Assembly (NCBI RefSeq): GCF_037975245.1
Contig: NC_092562.1
Span: 11,393,001-11,457,000, forward strand
Direction: 5' to 3'
DNA length: 64,000 bases
DNA from: Apostichopus japonicus
Lineage: Eukaryota > Echinodermata > Holothuroidea > Aspidochirotida > Stichopodidae
How positions within the stretch are numbered: the stretch's first letter is position 1; every line of letters begins with the position of its first letter. The position numbers and the translations under genes are program-made. Below are positions 61,801 to 64,000 of this stretch, in pieces. The notes beneath the pieces are model-generated. The model ran no database searches and was not told where the DNA came from. It was given only the letters and a program-made list of their open reading frames with translations.

Positions 61801-63836
61801 TCATATGAATTAGTCTGACCAATTTCACTTGTCGCCCAGTTGCCAAACTCTGGTGAGCTTGTGTCCCAATAAGCCTGATTCCAAGTACTTGTTATAGTAT
61901 GAAACAAGGCCATACCAACATACAAAGAACCCATGGTATGAGAAAGCCACTAAGAAATGAGGAATTAGAGTGATTTTCAAGTTATGACAAATGTTCACAA
62001 GCTGATAGATAACAAGGTTGCTCTTGTCATCACTGTCACTTTGGGAAAGCATCATAGGTATTGTTTCTGGTTGGAGGTGTGAATCCTAATGTTACCAGGG
62101 CGGAAAGCTGCCATTGTGTTTCCTCAAAATGCATCTCTAAAGTATTTCAGCCAAACATAGGAATTGATCATAGGGCTTGCATATTGTTATAACCAAGAGA
62201 GTGCCCCCCCACCCCCCCAAAAAAAAAATATCCTTAAGAAACTTGTAGTAGAAACTTTTATTCAGTTGCAGATAACTTGAACTTGTGAACAGGCTGTGAT
62301 GCAGTATTGCAGTATGTTATGTTATGCATTATGTTATGCAGTATGTTATGCAGTATGTTATGCAGTATGCAATCACTGTTACAGTCATGAAAACTAACAT
62401 TCTTGCTGACAGTATCACCGTCGGTAACATGATGGAGGTGCATGTAAAATCAGTAGCATACACATGTAATACATTTATTATGTTCAGATTCCAGTATTTT
62501 AGAGGTAATTGCTACATTACAGGGTAGCCATGTTAGGAGTACATGTTATAGACTCATGGCCTCTAGTGTAGCTTAATGTTCTATGACTTCTATCCCCATG
62601 AAAATTAGGCCAAGAAGATTTCTGCGTAGACCCTACGTAGCGCATTTTCAAATATTTGATCTCGGTGTTACAATCGAAAACATAGGAGATGCACAAGTGA
62701 TTGTTGTTTAATCAGACATCCTAGATGCTTAATGGAATGAAGAGAATGAATTACACATAATTTACTTTAGATCGATTACAAAATTCACTCTTAACACATG
62801 TACGTGACGCTTCTTCAATGAGTGTCCCACAGGAGTACGCTCCTCCCCTCAGGAAATGTCATAGCCTAGCCTCCCCACTGAAGGAAAATGTCCCAAGCAG
62901 TGTGAAGATTTCTGCTTTCATGATCAGTACATACGTGTGTAATGTGAGATCAAGCAAGGTCAATTCCCTCACCAATTGAACCAGTACATGCATAAATTTA
63001 TACCTGAATAGGGGGGCTTATTATGAAGCTTGAAGTTTTCTGTCTTTCGAAGGACCAACACAGGTTCCCCTACATGTCTCAGGACAAGTGAGAGGAGGGC
63101 CAGTCTTCAAGAGCTTGTACCTCTGTTTGGTAAAGTCATATGTGCTTACCACAGGCATTGAAAAAAAACCAATGGTTGGGAGGGGGGGGGGGGCTTGTTA
63201 CTGGCTTAATGCCAGTGGATTTTGCTGGTTTGCTAGTAGAAAAAGAGTACTGCCAATTTTATGCCAGTAGAAATTAAGAATACATGGTATAACAATTATC
63301 AGTCCAAGAATCAACATGATTTGCCTGTCCCTGCATAGGCTCTTGTATATTAATATCATTAGGGCTGTTCTCAAAAGCCTGTGCAGTATCAACTGAATGT
63401 GCATTGACCTTCAGGAAAATGCCAGAGGGAATTTCATGTTAGCCAGTAGATGTTCTAAGCATGTTTGGTGAATGTTTTAGCAAGTGGCAAGGATTGTGAA
63501 CGTATAGGCCTGTTACCATATTGTCCTGCTTCAAAGGGGGTTTGAAAATTCAGTCACTACGTCACTTGCCTCAAACTTTATTCCTTTCCACAATACGCAA
63601 CACTCGGTCGTCACAAAGTACATAACTTTAACACTTGCTCTGTACTGTCGGGGTTTAGTTGCCTCGCTATTTCTTGTCACACCGATAAGTCTGAAAACAG
63701 GAATCTAGTTCTGCAGTTTCTCTGCAAACCTTGAAATATTTGCAGTCTCAGTCGGAATCACGGCCAATATATTTCTACACAGGCACCCCTGGACCACCAG
63801 GGCCTGCAGAACCAAGACCACCCTCAGCAAGAAGAG
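13076..63836 (+). CDS. SSBP3: SSBP2/3/4 (Ssdp) family gene, central part, nine exons
   Basis: Nine exons with GT/AG boundaries join in one frame (541 nt; 34, 20, 21, 20, 22, 12, 12, 19 and 17 whole codons plus three codons split by introns). The product is rich in Pro, Gly, Met and Asn. It matches the middle of vertebrate SSBP2/3/4 in order: MPP-DGMPGG...VPPGFFQ, PF-NPRY-GGPRP-RIP-NQ, GVP-SQP-LP--MDPTR, HP-M-GP, NY...RPW-PNT, YS-ASPG-Y, GPPGGGG-PPGTPI-PSP. Family knowledge: these nuclear proteins have an N-terminal LUFS/LisH domain that binds LDB1 and stabilises LDB-LIM-homeodomain complexes; the Pro-rich part is a transactivation region. The LisH exons and the C-terminal tail (ending SPSMTMSV in vertebrates) are not in the window, so the gene is open at both ends. 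Coding bases are only about 1% of the span. The paralogue symbol is uncertain: an invertebrate would be expected to carry one pre-duplication gene equivalent to SSBP2, 3 and 4 together. Confidence 0.93.
13223..13393. repeat. Diverged direct repeat R3, copy 1
   Basis: AGTTGCTCTGA, AAGAAAT(G/A)CTTTATTGTGG, TAGTTTTCCT-like and TGTTGACTGCAT(T/A)CTG blocks occur in the same order and spacing as at 16029-16176. Copy 1 has a TA microsatellite expansion inside it. Copy 1 begins about 45 bp after the exon A donor. Confidence 0.7.
13540..13578 (+). ncRNA. Degenerate hammerhead-like motif, repeat family R4
   Basis: Seen: GCCT, TTGAAGA, then a perfect hairpin GATCC-TGCTA-GGATC, then GAAA, CGTC and AGGC, which pairs with the first block. 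This is the order of a hammerhead ribozyme (stem I, core CUGANGA, stem II, GAAA, short stem III ending in UH, stem I). The first core base is T instead of C, so activity is unlikely. The following 90 bp (CTCACTTTTACACATTC... to AACAGTTTTATTTTATTTT) recur at 41217-41280, so this is a mobile-element end. Penelope-like elements are known to carry hammerheads, but the assignment here is inference. Confidence 0.5.
16029..16176. repeat. Diverged direct repeat R3, copy 2
   Basis: Counterpart of 13223-13393, 2.8 kb downstream in the same orientation. No sequence like exon A is seen in front of it, so the exon was not duplicated, or its copy has been lost. Confidence 0.7.
16649..17300. mobile_element. 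Non-autonomous DNA transposon, 652 bp, TIR CAGGGATGTAAGT
   Basis: 13-bp perfect terminal inverted repeats: CAGGGATGTAAGT at 16649-16661 and ACTTACATCCCTG at 17288-17300. They are flanked by the 6-bp direct repeat TGTATG (16643-16648 and 17301-17306). Just inside are poly-T tracts beside CCG (16680s and 17270s). A 73-bp internal unit is duplicated (17096-17228). The termini resemble hAT ends, but hAT duplications are normally 8 bp, so the superfamily is uncertain. The open frame at 16646-16897 shows no transposase signature. Confidence 0.82.
17096..17228. repeat. 73-bp tandem duplication inside the transposon
   Basis: GAGCTAGCCTAACATAACGA and the following GTGTGTAAGTAGTCAG are repeated with period 73, the second copy nearly identical. 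Confidence 0.92.
20631..20654. other. Hairpin beside a CGAAACGC motif
   Basis: ATTGTAAG and CTTACAAT are perfect 8-bp arms around ACAGTG. About 30 bp downstream is AGTCTCCGTCTTTTGGCGAAA then CGC, a pattern often seen at ends of Penelope-type elements; too little is left to assign it. Confidence 0.4.
22529..23878. mobile_element. Non-autonomous hAT transposon, 1350 bp, 8-bp TSD CTTGATAC
   Basis: Ends are TAGTGTTGC (22529-22537) and GCAACACTA (23870-23878), flanked by exact CTTGATAC at 22521-22528 and 23879-23886. An 8-bp duplication with TAGTGTTGC-type ends is characteristic of hAT. Both subterminal regions (22538-22615 and 23764-23862) are packed with CCGATAT/ATATCGG motifs in both orientations, the usual layout of transposase-binding sites. 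The interior has no transposase-like frame (longest open frame 77 codons), so it depends on an autonomous relative. It interrupts the SSBP intron A-B. Confidence 0.92.
27240..27400 (-). mobile_element. tRNA-derived SINE, minus strand
   Basis: Read on the minus strand, TGGTCAAGTGG (27376-27386) is an A-box and GATTCGAGTG (about 27330-27340) a B-box-like segment. They have tRNA spacing and a TTAAGG D-loop-like sequence between them. The body then runs into a perfect 12-bp inverted repeat (27246-27276). It does not fold as an intact tRNA with a CCA-side acceptor stem, so a SINE head is the better call. No target duplication was defined. Confidence 0.75.
27246..27276. repeat. Perfect 12-bp inverted repeat
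   Basis: GGTGTATAAAAT and ATTTTATACACC flank a 7-base C-rich loop (CACCCCC). It lies at the tail side of the SINE. Confidence 0.95.
28281..28480. repeat. 59-61-bp minisatellite, about three units
   Basis: TTTCTGTGGGT(A/G)GATTC(A/G)GAG recurs at 28301, 28360 and 28421, joined by GTACAT-T-GGGG and CATTCTTTTGG. It ends about 140 bp before the exon B acceptor. The Trp/Gly/Phe-rich + open frames here are produced by the repeat. Confidence 0.92.
28622..28681 (+). CDS. SSBP3: SSBP exon B (60 nt, phase 0 to 0)
   Basis: A strong pyrimidine-rich tract (28580-28618) precedes CAG at 28619-28621; the donor is GTGAGG at 28682. The 20 residues PFINPRYAGGPRPVRIPGNQ align without gaps to the vertebrate [20 protein letters not shown] segment apart from small substitutions. 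The exon joins exon A in phase (FFQ|PF), as in vertebrates. It can be skipped without changing frame. Confidence 0.95.
28682..29733 (+). other. SSBP intron B-C (1052 bp)
   Basis: Contains a poly-G tract at about 28950-28970 and a short repeated AACAGGAAT/ACAGGAATTAAA motif at 29581-29625. No further feature is seen. Confidence 0.9.
29734..29797 (+). CDS. SSBP3: SSBP exon C (64 nt, phase 0 to 1)
   Basis: Acceptor is TTCACAG ending at 29733 and donor is GTAAGT at 29798, a near-perfect consensus. It encodes PPVGVPNSQPMLPNSMDPTR plus P, then one base of a split codon. The family motif GVPGSQPLLPSGMDPTR is clearly recognisable. The split codon A|GT is completed by exon D to give Ser. Confidence 0.95.
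34985..36665. repeat. Strongly decayed tandem array
   Basis: In the right part, AAAC(A/G)GATGGTTG-like cores recur at about 35833, 36119, 36236, 36305, 36362, 36391 and 36515. Related spacer blocks are GTCCTATGAATAAAATTATA / GTCCTATGACTAAATTAGCT and GA(C/T)(G)ACATTAAAC. In the left part, AACAA(T/C)TCCCC-(A/C)--CTGAAA-GG and TTTTATCAAG blocks recur every 115-125 bp (35050, 35180, 35300). Units are too diverged to fix one period by eye. Confidence 0.55.
36945..37080. repeat. Dispersed repeat family R2, copy 2, with a 24-bp duplication
   Basis: Matches 12515-12650 in block order. The terminal segment GGCAATCCCGAATAAATTAT then TCCC is present twice in tandem (37008-37055). A short TA run follows. 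Confidence 0.7.
39756..39938. repeat. 108-bp tandem duplication with poly-C tracts
   Basis: AGATGTACAGTATTATA...GTGGTACTAT(G/T)TAGTGTG and TTCAT(C/T)ATTTTATGAGACACC are repeated with period 108, each copy ending in a run of 9-12 C. Confidence 0.93.
40406..40420 (+). other. Possible hAT-type terminus (CAGTGTTTCTTAACC)
   Basis: The string resembles one end of common hAT elements (CAGTG-TTCT-AACC). I found no matching inverted end nearby, so it is either a solo end or chance. Confidence 0.3.
41124..41162 (-). ncRNA. Degenerate hammerhead-like motif R4, minus-strand copy
   Basis: Read on the minus strand: GCCT, CGGAAGA, AGATCCTGCTGGGATC (stem II), GAAA, CGTT, AGGC. Here the first core base is C, but the second is G rather than T. 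It faces the + copy at 41178-41216. Confidence 0.5.
41178..41216 (+). ncRNA. Degenerate hammerhead-like motif R4, plus-strand copy
   Basis: GCCT, ATGAAGA, AGACCCTGCTAGGATC (stem II with one mismatch), GAAA, CATC, AGGC. The downstream 65 bp (CTCTTACTTTCACACATTCT... to AACAGTTTTATTTTATTTT) match the sequence after the 13540 copy, showing a common mobile-element source. Confidence 0.5.
44996..45427. repeat. 221-bp tandem duplication
   Basis: Two adjacent copies beginning CAATAAATAGTCAATG and ending GAGTGGTCTCT; long shared blocks include GTTGATTTTTGTTAAAACAC and GTTTAACATCCCATAATG. The copies differ by scattered substitutions and small indels. Confidence 0.95.
48281..48368. repeat. AG microsatellite and TGTACACAC repeat
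   Basis: AG run at about 48281-48306, then four TGTACACAC/ACTGTAC units at 48325-48368 that are partly self-complementary. Confidence 0.85.
49660..49820 (-). mobile_element. tRNA-derived SINE with a hammerhead-like 3' module, minus strand
   Basis: On the minus strand a tRNA-like head has A-box TGGTCGAGTGG (49795-49805) and B-box GGTTCGATTCC (49752-49762). Directly after it (49748-49698) come CTTCGC, CTGA, a C/A/G-rich stem II region with a duplicated AAAAAAGGACC, GAAA, CCGGTC and GTGAAG. CTTCGC and GTGAAG pair over six positions with one G-U, giving stem I. The core CUGA is followed at once by stem II, so the usual UGA/NGA part is missing and the motif should be inactive. The tail runs into TTATTCTTTATTTATTTAC. 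A TA microsatellite (49827-49870) lies at the head side. Confidence 0.75.
49827..49871. repeat. TA microsatellite
   Basis: About 20 TA dinucleotides with one interruption (TAAATA). Confidence 0.97.
53218..54130. repeat. Dispersed repeat family R1, copy 2 (short form)
   Basis: Begins with the same ATTCCTTGCCGGAGGCAAAA near-palindrome (53218-53242), then (GT)n, one CTTCATACTTGGTAT unit at 53331 and the same right part as copy 1. It lacks the second and third internal units present at 8664-8880. Same orientation as copy 1, ending about 270 bp before exon D. Confidence 0.88.
54296..54345. other. Perfect 10-bp inverted repeat and GTGTACAA repeats upstream of exon D
   Basis: GTGTACAATG (54296-54305) and CATTGTACAC (54311-54320) flank GTTAA, followed by TTGTGTACAATTGTGTACAA. 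The acceptor of exon D is about 60-110 bp downstream. Confidence 0.9.
54403..54464 (+). CDS. SSBP3: SSBP exon D (62 nt, phase 1 to 0)
   Basis: Acceptor is a pyrimidine-rich tract ending CTTCTTCCAG at 54402; donor is GTAAAC at 54465. After the split Ser codon it reads HPSMSGPIGPRMNHPRMLTQ, corresponding to the vertebrate GHPNMGGPMQRMTPPRGM segment. It lies behind the longest intron (24.6 kb). A perfect 10-bp inverted repeat and GTGTACAA repeats lie 60-110 bp upstream of the acceptor. Confidence 0.9.
54465..56669 (+). other. SSBP intron D-E (2205 bp)
   Basis: Contains a GAA run (54622-54638) and an 11-bp perfect inverted repeat (55911-55949). The middle (54950-56150) has more CpG than neighbouring introns. 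No coding exon seen. Confidence 0.88.
55911..55949. other. Perfect 11-bp inverted repeat with CpG-rich arms
   Basis: CCTTTCGCTCG (55911-55921) and CGAGCGAAAGG (55939-55949) flank a 17-base spacer. Confidence 0.93.
56670..56737 (+). CDS. SSBP3: SSBP exon E (68 nt, phase 0 to 2)
   Basis: Acceptor is CCGTTTCAG ending at 56669 and donor is GTGAGT at 56738. It encodes NYPPGIRGPPPNNSMPGGLP then LS and two bases of a split Leu codon. The NY...RPP(L)N...MPG pattern matches [20 protein letters not shown] of vertebrate SSBP proteins. Reading straight through the donor meets a stop (TGA) at once, so splicing at 56737 is needed and gives the right phase for exon F. Confidence 0.9.
56738..57825 (+). other. 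SSBP intron E-F (1088 bp)
   Basis: Ordinary AT-rich intron with a poly-G tract at 57325-57332. Nothing else recognised. Confidence 0.88.
57826..57862 (+). CDS. SSBP3: SSBP exon F (37 nt micro-exon, phase 2 to 0)
   Basis: Acceptor is ATCTTCTTATAG ending at 57825; donor is GTAAGT at 57863. The first base completes the split Leu codon; the remaining 12 codons read PGNRPWQPNTST. This corresponds to GGGRPWPNPTNANS in the vertebrate proteins, with the Arg-Pro-Trp core kept. Only one frame is open and it is the frame required by exon E. Confidence 0.9.
57863..59177 (+). other. SSBP intron F-G (1315 bp)
   Basis: Contains the 35-bp minisatellite (58465-58610) and a TA run (59050-59075). The long minus-strand frame at 58289-58819 is created by the minisatellite. 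Confidence 0.88.
58465..58610. repeat. 35-bp minisatellite, four units
   Basis: Units of GAAGGCATACTCTCGAAATG then TGTGAGAGGCATTGT start at 58465, 58500, 58535 and 58570; the last is shortened. Because 35 is not a multiple of 3, all minus-strand frames show similar Ser/Cys/Leu peptides. Confidence 0.97.
59178..59213 (+). CDS. SSBP3: SSBP exon G (36 nt micro-exon, phase 0 to 0)
   Basis: Acceptor is TACCTTGCAG ending at 59177. Two overlapping donors exist (GTGTAAGT); the GTAAGT at 59214 is the stronger match and keeps phase with exon H, giving INYSQASPGSYG. The family counterpart is SIPYSSASPGNYV. At 12 codons it is among the shortest exons of the gene and is frame-neutral if skipped. Confidence 0.9.
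59214..60563 (+). other. SSBP intron G-H (1350 bp)
   Basis: Poly-A at 59740-59754; no other feature seen. Short open frames have no coding character. Confidence 0.88.
60564..60621 (+). CDS. SSBP3: SSBP exon H (58 nt, phase 0 to 1)
   Basis: Acceptor is CTCTTACTCAG ending at 60563; donor is GTAAGC at 60622. It encodes GPPGGGGGPPGTPILPSPQ and one base (G). This is almost identical to the vertebrate GPPGGGGPPGTPIMPSPAD segment, with one extra Gly. The last base G would form Asp with a following AC/AT, as in the vertebrate PSPAD-STNS junction, or Gly with the exon found at 63783. Confidence 0.95.
61300..61545. repeat. Decayed tandem array, roughly 38-45-bp unit
   Basis: Variants of GTGGGAT-T-CCATGATCAACTAG recur about six times (for example 61308, 61331, 61380, 61412, 61450 and 61508-61530). 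Confidence 0.65.
62300..62366. repeat. 12-bp tandem repeat (AGTATGTTATGC)
   Basis: About five copies of (A/C)AGTATGTTATGC, the first ones shortened. Confidence 0.92.
63783..63836 (+). CDS. SSBP3: Putative SSBP exon I, symmetric 54-nt cassette (phase 1 to 1)
   Basis: Acceptor is TTTCTACACAG ending at 63782; the donor is GTGATG at 63837, weak because +5 is T rather than G. With the carried G it reads G-TPGPPGPAEPRPPSARR and leaves one base. No equivalent of this peptide is evident in the vertebrate SSBP proteins I know, where PSP(A)D-STNS is continuous. Supporting points are the correct phase, the Pro-rich composition, local GC rise and good acceptor. It may be a lineage-specific or alternative exon; a chance open segment cannot be excluded. 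Confidence 0.68.
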
Positions 63837-64000
63837 GTGATGAAATAATTTTTTATTTCTGACTAACAGGACTAATTCTATTTGCTGCACCATGGGAGTC
63901 TTTTTGCCCTATTAATGCCTCCTTCTTTACATATTATCTTTACTCTTCCTCTTTTTCCCCCTATTCCAAAGCTTATTCTTTTAATCTGTCACAAGCCAGT

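Larger units (their letters stand above)
60622..63782 (+). other. SSBP intron H-I (3161 bp)
   Basis: Contains a decayed array (61300-61545), an 11-12-bp array (62300-62366) and poly-C/G tracts (62204-62218, 63180-63193). If exon I is a cassette, this is the first part of a longer intron in the skipped form. Confidence 0.8.

Noticed and set aside
1-64000. CRISPR, operons, rRNA, viral or toxin genes
   Set aside because: Nothing of this kind is visible; the spliced gene and repeat types indicate animal nuclear DNA.

Overview
The window reads as nuclear DNA from an animal: AT-rich, with tiny exons bounded by GT/AG splice sites, kilobase-scale introns, tRNA-derived SINE fragments, hAT-type DNA transposon remnants and many poly-G/poly-C and microsatellite tracts. 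The repeat content and style suggest a marine invertebrate deuterostome, most likely an echinoderm; that placement is a judgement from general appearance and was not tested by any search.

One protein-coding gene is clearly supported. It runs left to right on the + strand and extends beyond both ends of the window. It is the single-stranded-DNA-binding protein family SSBP2/3/4 (Drosophila Ssdp), the cofactor that binds LDB1/Chip in LIM-homeodomain transcription complexes. Nine coding exons (13076-13177, 28622-28681, 29734-29797, 54403-54464, 56670-56737, 57826-57862, 59178-59213, 60564-60621, 63783-63836) join in one open frame of 541 nt (180 codons plus one base). They follow the family's proline/glycine-rich central region in order. 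The N-terminal LisH exons should lie left of base 1 and the C-terminal exons right of base 64000. The ninth exon (54 nt, phase 1 at both ends, weak donor) looks like a symmetric cassette exon.

Layout: 1-13075 is intron, with one dispersed repeat copy (8405-9530) and minisatellites. 13178-28621 is a 15.4-kb intron with a Penelope/hammerhead-like motif, two DNA transposons (16649-17300; 22529-23878 with an exact 8-bp target duplication) and a tRNA-SINE (about 27240-27400). 29798-54402 is a 24.6-kb intron with decayed tandem arrays, a second pair of hammerhead-like motifs (41124-41216), tandem duplications, a second tRNA-SINE fused to a hammerhead-like module (about 49660-49820) and the second copy of the 8405 repeat (53218-54130). 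54465-63782 holds five short introns of about 1.1-3.2 kb and their exons.

No second gene, RNA gene, CRISPR array, operon or prokaryotic feature could be supported. The most interesting signals are two unrelated repeat families whose conserved cores match the linear order of a hammerhead ribozyme (stem I, CUGANGA-like core, stem II hairpin, GAAA, UH site, stem I), in every copy with one or more core bases decayed.
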